From assembly GCF_030691015.1 (NCBI RefSeq), contig NZ_JAUYFF010000016.1:24595-88594 (forward strand): a DNA stretch of 64,000 nt, written 5' to 3'. Positions within the stretch are counted from its first letter, which is position 1, and every line of letters starts with the position of its first letter. The notes beneath the pieces were generated by a model that was given only the letters and a program-made list of their open reading frames with translations, searched no databases and was not told where the DNA came from. This DNA is from Sulfuricurvum sp. Its GTDB lineage: Bacteria; Campylobacterota; Campylobacteria; Campylobacterales; Sulfurimonadaceae. Positions 44,923 through 54,191 of this stretch are shown here, one piece after another. The translations under genes were made by a program, and so were the position numbers.

Positions 44923-47082
44923 TTGAATACCATCGACATAGAAAACGTAATCGGAATCAATGATGTTGAGGGTGCGATAGCACACCTCTATAAACATATC
45001 CCCCCCTCGAATGCCATCCAAAATGCCCTTACCTTTTCACAACAAGCCCATCACGGTCAGTTTCGTAAAAGCGGTGAAGCGTATATTGTCCATCCTGTTT
45101 TAGTCGCATCGATTGTTGCGAATATGACCGGCGATGAAGCGATGGTCATTGCCGCGCTTTTGCATGATGTCGTAGAAGATACCCATATCGGTATTGATGA
45201 AATCGCACGTGATTATGGGGATGATGTTGCTCATCTCGTAGAGGGATTGACGAAGATCGATACGATCAGAGATGCTCAGCTGATCCCGTCAAATTCCGAT
45301 GAAAAACTGGTCGTTTCGGCATTGTCGTTTCGTAAAATGCTTATTGCCTCAATCGAAGATGTTCGGGTATTAGTGGTCAAACTGTGTGATCGTCTTCACA
45401 ATATGCTTACCCTTGAAGCGTTGGCTCCTATCAAACAGCACCGTATTGCTGAAGAGACACTTGTTGTTTATGCTCCGATTGCAAGCCGTTTAGGTATCTC
45501 TTTTCTTAAGAACCTCTTGGAAGATTTGAGTTTTAAGTACCTCTTTAGCGAAGAAAAACAAACCATTGATATGTACTTTGAGGAGAACTTCCGATCTATC
45601 AATGTCCGTTTAAGCGATTTTTGCGAAAAATTGACCAAAATGATGCTGGAAAATGGGTTTAATGAAGATGACTTTGAAATTCTCAGCCGCGTTAAACACC
45701 ATTATTCGATCTATCTTAAAATGCAGCGAAAAGGGATCAGTATCGATGAGATACTTGACCTTTTGGCTGTACGGATATTGGTTAAAAAACCGATAGACTG
45801 TTACCGTGTTTTAGGGTTGGTTCATCTGAATTTTCAGCCCCTCTCTTCCCGTTTCAAAGATTACATTTCGATCCCGAAAGAGAACGGGTATCAGACGCTC
45901 CATACCAGCGTATTTGATTCGACGGCAATTTTTGAAGTGCAGATTCGTACCTATGAGATGCACAAAACAGCGGAACTTGGGGTTGCGGCGCATTGGAAAT
46001 ACAAAAGCGGCGGGAACAATCCGATCAGCCTTGATTGGCTCCATAATCTTCAGTACCAAAATGAATCGGTTGAAGCCTTTTACGAACTGATCAAAAATGA
46101 TCTTTTCAGCGAAGATATCAGTGTCTTTTCTCCGAAAGGAAAACCTTTTACTCTCCCTCGCGGTGCGGTGGCTCTCGATTTTGCCTATGCGGTTCATACC
46201 GAGATCGGTGACAGTGCAGAGGGGTGTCTCATTAACAAAGAGAAAGCCTCCCTTTTAAATGAACTCCACAACGGCGACATCGTTAAAATCACGACAGCCT
46301 CTAAAAAAATCAACCGATGCAGTTGGATTGACGCCGTAAAAACCTCCCGAGCCAAAGCCAGCATGCGGGCGAATTGTAACCAGCGGATCAAAGCGATTGA
46401 TACCGAGACGGGGATGAATATTCTGAGTACCGTCTTGAATATGGATCCGATACGACTTGAAGAGCTGTTTGTCCAAACTCATTTAGAAGAGCAACGTCAC
46501 CGTATCCCAAGTGAACTCGATCTGCTGAAAGAGACGGTAAACCGTTTCACGCAGGAGATGGGTGAGAACAACCGCATCAGTGCCTTTTTATCCCGTAACC
46601 GTTTTCGGTTGAAACCGTATGTTTTTGCATCGTTGGAAATCTATGCTGCCAGCAGTGTCGGCGACGCGGTATTCGATTATTGCTGTCATCCGAAAACCGG
46701 GGATGAAATCGTCGCTTTTTTACAGCAGGGGAAAGCACACATTCATCATAAAATGTGTAAAAACGCCGCAGGGATGATCGATCGCAGAGAACCGATGGTT
46801 TTTGTACGATGGAGAGCGCAGCACTATTTTCGCTACCACCTTATCATCAGTATGCAAAGTGCGAAAGGCTCTCTCGCCGATTTGCTCACCTATATGGCCA
46901 AAATGGGTGCCGATATCAATTCGATTGAACTGGGAAAAGAGAAATCAGAACATACACAATACTGCGAAATGGAGTTTCAAACTCTCGAACCCGATATTAA
47001 CCGCCTTCGCTCCAAATTGGAGAAAAAAGGGAAAATCATACAATTTTTTCGGACGGATGATGCGTACCGAAGCCAAGGATAA
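44923..47082 (+). CDS. spoT: Bifunctional (p)ppGpp synthetase/hydrolase
   Basis: The 719-residue RelA/SpoT homologue has a hydrolase HD domain (QAHHGQFRKSGEAYIVHPV, LLHDVVEDT) with intact metal residues, then the synthetase (ILSRVKHHYSIYLKM, FKDYISIPKENGYQTLHTS, EVQIRTYEMH), a TGS domain (ISVFSPKGKPFTLPRGA) and a C-terminal ACT-like domain. Both catalytic halves look functional, as expected for the only long RSH protein of Campylobacterota. The start is TTG 44923, 21 bases after rpoZ, without a strong ribosome binding site; no later start would keep the N-terminal homology. Confidence 0.95.
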   Translation: MNTIDIENVIGINDVEGAIAHLYKHIPPSNAIQNALTFSQQAHHGQFRKSGEAYIVHPVLVASIVANMTGDEAMVIAALLHDVVEDTHIGIDEIARDYGDDVAHLVEGLTKIDTIRDAQLIPSNSDEKLVVSALSFRKMLIASIEDVRVLVVKLCDRLHNMLTLEALAPIKQHRIAEETLVVYAPIASRLGISFLKNLLEDLSFKYLFSEEKQTIDMYFEENFRSINVRLSDFCEKLTKMMLENGFNEDDFEILSRVKHHYSIYLKMQRKGISIDEILDLLAVRILVKKPIDCYRVLGLVHLNFQPLSSRFKDYISIPKENGYQTLHTSVFDSTAIFEVQIRTYEMHKTAELGVAAHWKYKSGGNNPISLDWLHNLQYQNESVEAFYELIKNDLFSEDISVFSPKGKPFTLPRGAVALDFAYAVHTEIGDSAEGCLINKEKASLLNELHNGDIVKITTASKKINRCSWIDAVKTSRAKASMRANCNQRIKAIDTETGMNILSTVLNMDPIRLEELFVQTHLEEQRHRIPSELDLLKETVNRFTQEMGENNRISAFLSRNRFRLKPYVFASLEIYAASSVGDAVFDYCCHPKTGDEIVAFLQQGKAHIHHKMCKNAAGMIDRREPMVFVRWRAQHYFRYHLIISMQSAKGSLADLLTYMAKMGADINSIELGKEKSEHTQYCEMEFQTLEPDINRLRSKLEKKGKIIQFFRTDDAYRSQG

Positions 47083-47085
47083 ATC

Positions 47086-48288
47086 ATGATACAAACAGCA
47101 TTACGTGAAATCAAACGAGGAACTGCCGAAATTATCGATGAGGCACGTTTAGAGACCCTTCTCAAAAATTGGTTTGAAAAAAAAGAAACGTATACCGTCA
47201 AAGCAGGATTTGACCCGACTGCTCCCGATCTTCATTTGGGACATACCGTTTTGCTCCAAAAACTGGCAATTTTTCAAAAATTCGGGGGACATATTCAGTT
47301 TTTGATCGGTGATTTTACGGCTCAGATCGGTGATCCTACAGGGAAAAGCGAAACGCGGAAAAAACTCCTCCCCTCACAAGTATTGGAAAATGCCCAAAGT
47401 TACAAGAATCAAGTCTTTAAAATCCTTGATCCGGAAAAAACGACCGTTGTATTCAACTCTGAGTGGATCAATCCGCTTGGTGCGGCGGGGATGCTCGAAC
47501 TCACCTCGACCTATAATGTCGCACGGATGCTGGAGAGGGATGATTTCGATAAACGGCATAAAGCGGGAATCTCTATCTCCATTAGCGAATTTTTGTACCC
47601 GTTGCTCCAAGGGTACGATAGTGTCCATTTGAAAAGCGATATCGAGATCGGCGGAACGGATCAGAAATTTAATCTTTTAATGGGACGCCATTTACAACGG
47701 GTGTATGAGATCGGAAAAGAACAAAGTGTCCTTATGATGCCGATTCTCGAAGGGCTAGACGGCGTTCAAAAGATGTCCAAATCACTGGGGAACTACATCG
47801 CCGTAGCCGATGAGCCGAACGAGATGTTCGGAAAAATTCTTAGTATCAGCGATACGTTGATGTGGCGCTATTATGAGCTGTTAAGCAGCAACAGCCTCGA
47901 TGAAATTGAAGCGCTTAAAGCCGGAGTCGAAAACGGTTCACTCCATCCGAAAAAAGTGAAAGAAGCACTTGCCCTTGAAATCACGGCACGATTCCATTCA
48001 GAGGACGCGGCATTAGGTGCCCAAGCGGAGTTTGAACGCGTCCATGCACAGAGTGAAATCCCGAGTGAAATGGATGAATTTAGTGCAGAGGCTCCGATCT
48101 GGATTGCCAAAGCACTGGTCGATTGTCTCCTAAGTCCATCTACTTCACAAGCCCGTCGGGAGATTAAGCAAGGCTCTGTTAAAATCGATCAAAATAAACT
48201 AAGCGATGAGCAATACCAACTTGAAGCAGGTGAATACATCCTTCAAGTGGGAAAACGAAAATTTGCGCGATTAAAGGTAACCCAATGA
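47086..48288 (+). CDS. tyrS: Tyrosyl-tRNA synthetase
   Basis: The 400-residue class I synthetase has the HIGH variant HLGH in [14 protein letters not shown], the KMSKS motif [10 protein letters not shown], and a C-terminal S4 RNA-binding domain ([18 protein letters not shown]). It is of the HLGH group (TyrRS type 2) rather than the E. coli HVGH-type TyrS. It lies 3 bases after spoT, and its stop overlaps the next ATG. Confidence 0.95.
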   Translation: MIQTALREIKRGTAEIIDEARLETLLKNWFEKKETYTVKAGFDPTAPDLHLGHTVLLQKLAIFQKFGGHIQFLIGDFTAQIGDPTGKSETRKKLLPSQVLENAQSYKNQVFKILDPEKTTVVFNSEWINPLGAAGMLELTSTYNVARMLERDDFDKRHKAGISISISEFLYPLLQGYDSVHLKSDIEIGGTDQKFNLLMGRHLQRVYEIGKEQSVLMMPILEGLDGVQKMSKSLGNYIAVADEPNEMFGKILSISDTLMWRYYELLSSNSLDEIEALKAGVENGSLHPKKVKEALALEITARFHSEDAALGAQAEFERVHAQSEIPSEMDEFSAEAPIWIAKALVDCLLSPSTSQARREIKQGSVKIDQNKLSDEQYQLEAGEYILQVGKRKFARLKVTQ

Positions 48289-49376
48289 GTTTCAAACCAA
48301 TTAAAATCGGTAAGCATACCATTAAAATTCCTATCGTTCAGGGGGGAATGGGTGTCGGAATCAGCTGGGATCGCCTTGCGGGAGCCGTCTCTTCTGAGGG
48401 AGGCCTTGGGGTCATCAGTTCCGTTGGTACGGGATATTATGAAGATAAAGTGCATGCGAATAAACTGATTGCTAACCGCCCGTTGGATGCGGAGAATTTT
48501 TACTCTAAAAAAGGGCTTGATGCGATTGTCAAAAATGCCCGAAAAATCTGTGGTGATGCCCCTTTGGCGTGCAACATATTGTATGCGATCAACGATTATG
48601 GCCGTGTGGTAACCGATGCGTGTGAAGCGGGAATTGATATCATCATTACCGGTGCAGGATTACCGACCAATATGCCTGAATTTACGGCGGATTATCCTGA
48701 TGTTGCTTTGGTTCCGATTGTCTCCTCTCCTAAAGCACTCTCTATTATCTGCAAACGTTGGCAAAAACGGTACAACCGTCTCCCTGATGCCGTAATACTT
48801 GAGGGACCTCTCAGCGGCGGTCATCAAGGGTTTACGTATGAGCAGTGTGCAATGGAAGAGTATCAGCTTGAGAATCTTGTCGCTCCTGTCGTGGAAGAGG
48901 CCGCTTTATGGGGAAATATTCCCGTTATCGCAGCAGGTGGAATTTGGGATAAAAACGATATTGACGCAATGATGGCATTGGGTGCAGCGGGTGTACAGAT
49001 GGGGACACGCTTTATCGGTACATTTGAGTGTGATGCCCATGATAATTTCAAAGAGGTTCTTCTTGCGGCTAAAGAGGAAGATATCACGTTGATGAAATCT
49101 CCGGTCGGTTATCCGGCTCGCGGGGTTCGTACCCATTTACGTGATTTGATCGATACCCGCACGGGTCCCTCTATCAAATGTATCTCTAACTGTGTTGCTC
49201 CGTGTAATCGCGGTGTCGAGGCCAAAGAGGTCGGTTTTTGTATCGCCGATCGTCTGAGCGATGCGTATCTCGGTGATAAAGAGCTTGGTTTGTTCTTTTC
49301 AGGAAGCAACGGCTACCGTATCGATAAAATTATCTCCGTCAAAGAGTTGATGGAAAAATTAACCCACGGGGAGTGA
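48285..49376 (+). CDS. Nitronate monooxygenase family protein
   Basis: The 363-residue FMN-dependent TIM-barrel protein has [70 protein letters not shown] split over strands, and [17 protein letters not shown]. This places it in the nitronate monooxygenase/2-nitropropane dioxygenase and FabK superfamily. It lacks clear marks that would make it FabK. It overlaps tyrS and the amidase gene by 4 bases on each side, an order also seen in Campylobacter. Confidence 0.88.
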   Translation: MSFKPIKIGKHTIKIPIVQGGMGVGISWDRLAGAVSSEGGLGVISSVGTGYYEDKVHANKLIANRPLDAENFYSKKGLDAIVKNARKICGDAPLACNILYAINDYGRVVTDACEAGIDIIITGAGLPTNMPEFTADYPDVALVPIVSSPKALSIICKRWQKRYNRLPDAVILEGPLSGGHQGFTYEQCAMEEYQLENLVAPVVEEAALWGNIPVIAAGGIWDKNDIDAMMALGAAGVQMGTRFIGTFECDAHDNFKEVLLAAKEEDITLMKSPVGYPARGVRTHLRDLIDTRTGPSIKCISNCVAPCNRGVEAKEVGFCIADRLSDAYLGDKELGLFFSGSNGYRIDKIISVKELMEKLTHGE

Positions 49377-50950
49377 GCTTCACCGTGCTGATTCGACTCA
49401 TTTTTCTTGCTTTTGTCAGTGTTACATCCCTTATGGGTGCAATCGACACTACCCGTTTGGACTCGGCCAAAAAAGCGCTGGAAAGCAGTGACGAGATTGA
49501 GCAGTTTCGAGGCTACAACGAATTTAAAACACTCTATCTTCGTGCAATTTTGGACAAAAATAGCCCTCTGGCGCAAGAAGCACTTGAGGGGATCGTTCAA
49601 GGGGGAGAGAAACTCGGGATCGATGTGAGTAAATACCAAGCCGATTTGATAAAACTCAAAAAAAATGCGCCAAGCATAAAGCCCCTAATTGTCGCGGATA
49701 AAACACCTTCGTCTCCGCTCCCCTCGGTAATATATGATAAAACTTTTAAGCCGGCGCTGGTCGCAAGTAAATTTTCGACCCCTGAACCGGAAAAAATGAT
49801 CAAATCCGAACCCGTACTCCCTAAAAGCAATGAAATTACAATGACAATGCGTCATCGACTTTTGGATACCTCTTGGAAAGATAACGGACTGATATTGGTA
49901 TTTGACAGTGAGATTAAACCCTCAGAAATCCGAATGTCTAAAATTATCGAAACCGATAAAAAGCGATTTCGATATATTATGGATATTGACTCTTCGACCC
50001 TTTCAAAAACCCAGACGTTAGAGCATCAAAGTATTAATCGGATTAAAATGGCGCAGTTTGATGCGAAAACGCTTCGTCTTGTAATTGAGCACAATCAGCC
50101 TGTAGCGATTAAACCTACACCGAAGGGTTCAACTCTCTACATCGATCTCTCATTAGAACCCCCTAAAACAACGCCGCCTCTTGCAAGCTCTGGGGTAAAA
50201 GTCGAGGTACAGGAACCTCCTCTTGTAGCGGCACTTCCTCCCCTTGTGAGTGTTACCCCGCGTGATCGAAGCAAAAAGATTATTGTGATTGATCCTGGGC
50301 ATGGCGGAAAAGACAGCGGAGCCGTCGGTAACGGATTTATGGAAAAAGAGATTGTGTTACAGATATCGAAACAGCTCTCAGAAAAACTACGTGCAATGGG
50401 GTATACCGTTTATATGACACGCAGTAATGATGTCTTTATCGAACTGAAAGATAGAACAAAATTTGCCAATGATAAAGAAGCGGATCTTTTTGTGTCGGTA
50501 CATGCGAACTCTATTCCAAAAACTTCTGATCCCCTTGCGGCTCAGGGACTTGAGACCTATTTTCTCTCACCGACTCGGAGTGAGAGATCGATGCGGGTTG
50601 CGGCGTTGGAAAACTCCGAAGATATGGAAGAGATGGGGGAATACGGCAAGTTAAGTTTTTTGAGCTTTTTGAACAAAGAGAAAATTATCGCTTCGAATAA
50701 ACTGGCTATTGATTTGCAAAAAGGGATGTTCGGCAATCTGCGTAAACAATTTCCGAATGTCCATGATAACGGTGTTCGAGAAGCTCCGTTTTGGGTTCTT
50801 GTGGGGGCTCAAATGCCGGCAGTATTGCTAGAAGTGGGATATATCAGTCATCCTGAAGAGTCCGCACGCATCGCCGATGAGAAATATCAACGATGGCTAA
50901 TTGAGGGGTTGATGGAAGGGATCGGGCGGTACTTCGCCAATAACAGTTAG
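49373..50950 (+). CDS. amiA: N-acetylmuramoyl-L-alanine amidase with AMIN domain
   Basis: This periplasmic zinc amidase splits peptidoglycan between daughter cells. The 525-residue precursor starts at GTG 49373, with a signal peptide of about 22 residues (RLIFLAFVSVTSLMGA). A linker of about 100 residues leads to an AMIN-like targeting domain (about 155-260), then the Amidase_3 domain at about 300-520: IVIDPGHGGKDSGAVG, MEKEIVLQI (zinc Glu), ADLFVSVHANS and PAVLLEVGYISHPEE. The family member in Campylobacter is AmiA. It overlaps the preceding gene and, tail-to-tail, galU by 4 bases each. Confidence 0.93.
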   Translation: MSFTVLIRLIFLAFVSVTSLMGAIDTTRLDSAKKALESSDEIEQFRGYNEFKTLYLRAILDKNSPLAQEALEGIVQGGEKLGIDVSKYQADLIKLKKNAPSIKPLIVADKTPSSPLPSVIYDKTFKPALVASKFSTPEPEKMIKSEPVLPKSNEITMTMRHRLLDTSWKDNGLILVFDSEIKPSEIRMSKIIETDKKRFRYIMDIDSSTLSKTQTLEHQSINRIKMAQFDAKTLRLVIEHNQPVAIKPTPKGSTLYIDLSLEPPKTTPPLASSGVKVEVQEPPLVAALPPLVSVTPRDRSKKIIVIDPGHGGKDSGAVGNGFMEKEIVLQISKQLSEKLRAMGYTVYMTRSNDVFIELKDRTKFANDKEADLFVSVHANSIPKTSDPLAAQGLETYFLSPTRSERSMRVAALENSEDMEEMGEYGKLSFLSFLNKEKIIASNKLAIDLQKGMFGNLRKQFPNVHDNGVREAPFWVLVGAQMPAVLLEVGYISHPEESARIADEKYQRWLIEGLMEGIGRYFANNS

Positions 50951-51771
50951 CTTTTACTTTTCTCATAAAAGTAGTTGGTTGCTTCAACAAACCCTTCGAC
51001 GCTTCCGCAGTCAAAACGTTTCCCTTTAAACTTATAGGCTAAAACCATCCCTTTTTGCGCTTGTGTCATAAGGGCATCGGTGATTTGAATCTCACCCCCT
51101 TTGCCGGCAGGTGTATTTTCGATAATCCCGAATATATCCGGGGTGAGGATATAGCGTCCGATGATGGCAAGGTTACTGGGCGCATTTGCAGGGTCAGGCT
51201 TTTCGACCATATTGGAGATCATATAAACCCCCTCTTCAATCTCTTTCCCCTCTATGATACCGTAGCGGTTCGTATGCTTCGGATCAATCTCTTCGATGGC
51301 AACGATAGAACATTTGTACTTATTAAAGAGTTCAACCATTTGAGAAAGAACACTTCCCTCGCTGTCTCCGTCACATAAATCATCGGCTAGGATGACGGCG
51401 AACGGTTCATTCCCTATGAGTGTTTCACCCGTGAGAATCGCATGTCCTAACCCCTTCATCTCATTTTGACGAGTGTACGAGAAGGTACATTGATCGATTA
51501 GAGAGCGAATTTCGGTGAGGTAATGCTCTTTATCGGAACCTTTAATCTGATGCTCGAGTTCATAACTTACGTCAAAATGATCCTCTAATGCCCGTTTTCC
51601 CCGTCCGGTTACGATTGCCATTGTATGCATTCCCGCTTCAACCGCCTCTTCGACACCGTATTGGATTAAAGGCTTGGTGAGTACCGGTAACATCTCTTTG
51701 GGCATTGCTTTCGTCGCAGGTAAAAAACGGGTTCCATAGCCCGCCGCAGGAAAAAGGCACTTTTTGATCAT
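50947..51771 (-). CDS. galU: UTP-glucose-1-phosphate uridylyltransferase
   Basis: GalU makes UDP-glucose for LPS and other glycans. The 274-residue nucleotidyltransferase has the signature CLFPAAGYGTRFLPATKAMP, KEMLPVLTKPLIQYG, LADDLCDG (metal Asp), NMVEKPDP and GKGGEIQITDAL. AAGGAG precedes the ATG at good distance. It stands alone on the minus strand. Confidence 0.95.
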   Translation of the reverse strand: MIKKCLFPAAGYGTRFLPATKAMPKEMLPVLTKPLIQYGVEEAVEAGMHTMAIVTGRGKRALEDHFDVSYELEHQIKGSDKEHYLTEIRSLIDQCTFSYTRQNEMKGLGHAILTGETLIGNEPFAVILADDLCDGDSEGSVLSQMVELFNKYKCSIVAIEEIDPKHTNRYGIIEGKEIEEGVYMISNMVEKPDPANAPSNLAIIGRYILTPDIFGIIENTPAGKGGEIQITDALMTQAQKGMVLAYKFKGKRFDCGSVEGFVEATNYFYEKSKS

Positions 51772-51852
51772 TGAAACTCCTTAAATATGGATGATATTTT
51801 ATCACAATTGTCCGTAGCTAATCTGTTTACTATTGGATTACAGTATATAAGA

Positions 51853-51858
51853 TACAAT
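51853..51858 (+). promoter_or_regulatory. Probable -10 element of the exported-protein gene
   Basis: AGATACAAT, 25 bases before ATG 51884, with AAAGGA between. Confidence 0.5.
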
Positions 51859-51883
51859 GAGGTATGTTTTATAAAGGATAATT

Positions 51884-52504
51884 ATGAAAGCAACCATTCG
51901 TTTAGCTCTAATTGCAGGAATTATGGGTACTTCTCTAAGTGCATCTAATTTTGACATCGGTGTTTCGGGATCCGATAGAGGGATTGATGGGTTTACCCTC
52001 TCCATCGGTGATTATTACCGTGTTCCCTATCAGGAGGTTGTCGTAGTAGAGCGTTCCATTCCTCGTGATGAGATGAGTGTTGTCTACTTTTTAGCGCGTG
52101 AGTCTCATCGCGATGCCCACTATATCAGTGATTTGCGTTTACGCGGAAACAGCTGGTGGGATATCAGTCTGCGTCTAGGACTTAATCCGCGTACGTTGTA
52201 TGTCGTGGATACCCATCGTTACCACAACCCTCCCTATGGTAAAGCGTACGGATATCATAAGGATAAAAAGCACCGTTTGCGTGATGCCGATATTGTCGAG
52301 TTAGTCAATGTCCGCTTCCTCTCCGATTACCATCGTATCAGTGCGGACGAGGTAATCGATCGACGCCGAAGCGGTGAGCGTTATAATCGGATTGATGAAC
52401 ATTACCGCGGTAAAAAGGATCATTCTGAATATCGTAAGGGCGAGCAACGTGAGGGGAAAGGCTCTCACGGTGAAAAAAGTCATGGTAACGGACGTGACCA
52501 CTAA
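51884..52504 (+). CDS. Exported protein of unknown function with charged His/Lys-rich tail
   Basis: The 206-residue precursor has a clear signal peptide (about residues 1-20, cleaved near SLSAS-NF). The mature part has a short beta-rich section (FDIGVSGSDRGIDGF), then a helical domain with VVYFLARESHRDAHYISDLR and GNSWWDISLRLGLNPRTLYV. The last 50 residues are basic and His-rich (EHYRGKKDHSEYRKGEQREG..., ending HGNGRDH), reminiscent of metal-binding or polyanion-binding tails. I do not recognise a named family; the middle domain has a pattern I recall from short hypothetical exported proteins of proteobacteria. It is a single-gene unit with its own promoter. Confidence 0.75.
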   Translation: MKATIRLALIAGIMGTSLSASNFDIGVSGSDRGIDGFTLSIGDYYRVPYQEVVVVERSIPRDEMSVVYFLARESHRDAHYISDLRLRGNSWWDISLRLGLNPRTLYVVDTHRYHNPPYGKAYGYHKDKKHRLRDADIVELVNVRFLSDYHRISADEVIDRRRSGERYNRIDEHYRGKKDHSEYRKGEQREGKGSHGEKSHGNGRDH

Positions 52505-52534
52505 CGTTATTCCTATAATTTAGGTCGATAGTAA

Positions 52535-52562
52535 TTGAAATCATAAGGTTACATGGTATGAT
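52535..52562 (+). promoter_or_regulatory. Probable promoter of the PAS histidine kinase gene
   Basis: TTGAAA (52535-52540), 16 bases, TATGAT (52557-52562), 29 bases before the GTG start. Confidence 0.45.
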
Positions 52563-52591
52563 AAAAGAACTATTATGTTTGAGGGAAAAGT

Positions 52592-54163
52592 GTGCCGCAA
52601 GAGAACTCAGAATCGACACTAAAAGAGCAGTTAAAATTAAGATTGAGGGAGTCTGACCCTACGTATCGCTATTATAAGTCGATTTTCCATTTGACGGATA
52701 ATATGATTGCCCTAAGCAACGGATATCTGATTATAGATGCTAATAAAGCCTTTAGCGATTTTTTTATTACAATCGGAGTAGATGTTTTTGTACCCGATTT
52801 TTATCTCTCAAAGCAATTTCTCGCTATTGATAAATACGGCTACGTCTATGAGGGGTACTTAAACGCCCCGTGGTTTAAAACGGTTTTGAGCGGCGACAAA
52901 GAGCATTACAAAGTCGGTATCAGTGGATCGGATCAAGTTCATACGTTTTCGATTTCGGTGACACTGCTCGATCCGAGTGAAGAGATTTACGTTATCACCC
53001 TCTCCGATGTCACCGATATGATGAGTTATAAATGTGCTTTGGAAGAGGGACTACGTGCCAGTACGAATGAAAAAGAAGAAGCTCAGTACATCCTTTCTCA
53101 GTTTAATCAAGCCATAGATGCGTCGAATTTGGTGGCTCGATGCAATCTTGATGGAATCATTACGTATGCAAACGATGCTTTGTGTGACACACTGCACTAC
53201 ACGCAAGAAGAGCTTTTAGGCAAGAATATGTTGATGTTTTTTGAATCTGAAAGTGCGGTGACCTGTCAAAATACGGCATGGGGAGCCATTCAAAACGGTG
53301 AGATCTGGAAAGGCACCTTCAAAAACAAGGGGAAAGAAGGGGATATCCATTACTTTGCTACCACGATTGTCCCCATAAAAAACCATGCCGGTACTATTGT
53401 GGAAATTCTCTCGATTCGTCATGAAATCACCGATATGGTCAAAGCCAAAGAGGAAGCGCTCCAAACGCTTGAAGCCAAAACACAGTTTTTCAATCAGATA
53501 TCGCATGAGCTCCGAACCCCCCTTAATGCAATCGTCAACTTCACCGATCAGGCATTAGAGAGCTATGATGAAATAGTGGAAGATGAAGTGAGTCGTGAAT
53601 TGGTCAAGAAATATTTACAGCGTTCGTATGCCAATGCTGAAAATTTGTTGGAGCTGATCAACTCTCTTCTAGATATCGCTAAAATGAAGTCGGGAAAAAC
53701 AGTTTTCGATATTAGATCAAATAATGCGGTTTCTCTCGCACGTGAAGCCTTTGAAAACTGTTCAAGTCTCCTCAAAAACAGCGCAATCAACTATCAATTT
53801 AAGGCAGTGAAAAGTGTTATCCCGATAGAGTGTGATGGTGTAAAATTTAAACAAATCATCACCAATCTTATTTCGAATGCATTGAAATTTACCGTTGAAG
53901 GGTTTGTGGAAGTACGACTGGATGAGAGAGGGGATAGCTGTGTGATAGAGATTGAAGACAGCGGTATCGGGATACCCAGTGAAAAGCTCTCCTTTGTATT
54001 CGAACCGTTTGCTCAAGTTCGCGATCACGGATTTGGTACGGGTCTGGGATTGAACATCGTACGCGAATATGCTGAGGCGATGGGTATCTCTCTCGAGCTT
54101 CGCTCAGAAGAAGGGAGAGGGAGCTGTTTTACGCTGAGCATTAATTTGGGTTCTATAAAATAA
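52592..54163 (+). CDS. PAS-domain sensor histidine kinase
   Basis: The 523-residue protein starts at GTG with GAGGGA before it. It has no membrane segments, so it is cytoplasmic. It contains one PAS-like region at about 25-140 and a second PAS at about 165-290 (DASNLVARCNLDGIITYAND, HYTQEELLGKNMLMF). A HisKA domain carries H305 in QISHELRTPLNAIVNF. The HATPase domain has ITNLISNALKFT (N box), IEDSGIGIP (G1) and GFGTGLGLNIV (G2). No receiver domain is attached. The next gene, 28 bases downstream, is the giant dual-kinase protein, so the two are probably co-transcribed and may share the response regulator at 60.2 kb. Confidence 0.92.
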   Translation: MPQENSESTLKEQLKLRLRESDPTYRYYKSIFHLTDNMIALSNGYLIIDANKAFSDFFITIGVDVFVPDFYLSKQFLAIDKYGYVYEGYLNAPWFKTVLSGDKEHYKVGISGSDQVHTFSISVTLLDPSEEIYVITLSDVTDMMSYKCALEEGLRASTNEKEEAQYILSQFNQAIDASNLVARCNLDGIITYANDALCDTLHYTQEELLGKNMLMFFESESAVTCQNTAWGAIQNGEIWKGTFKNKGKEGDIHYFATTIVPIKNHAGTIVEILSIRHEITDMVKAKEEALQTLEAKTQFFNQISHELRTPLNAIVNFTDQALESYDEIVEDEVSRELVKKYLQRSYANAENLLELINSLLDIAKMKSGKTVFDIRSNNAVSLAREAFENCSSLLKNSAINYQFKAVKSVIPIECDGVKFKQIITNLISNALKFTVEGFVEVRLDERGDSCVIEIEDSGIGIPSEKLSFVFEPFAQVRDHGFGTGLGLNIVREYAEAMGISLELRSEEGRGSCFTLSINLGSIK

Positions 54164-54191
54164 CTATTTTGAATTTGTGTAAGGAATTCTA

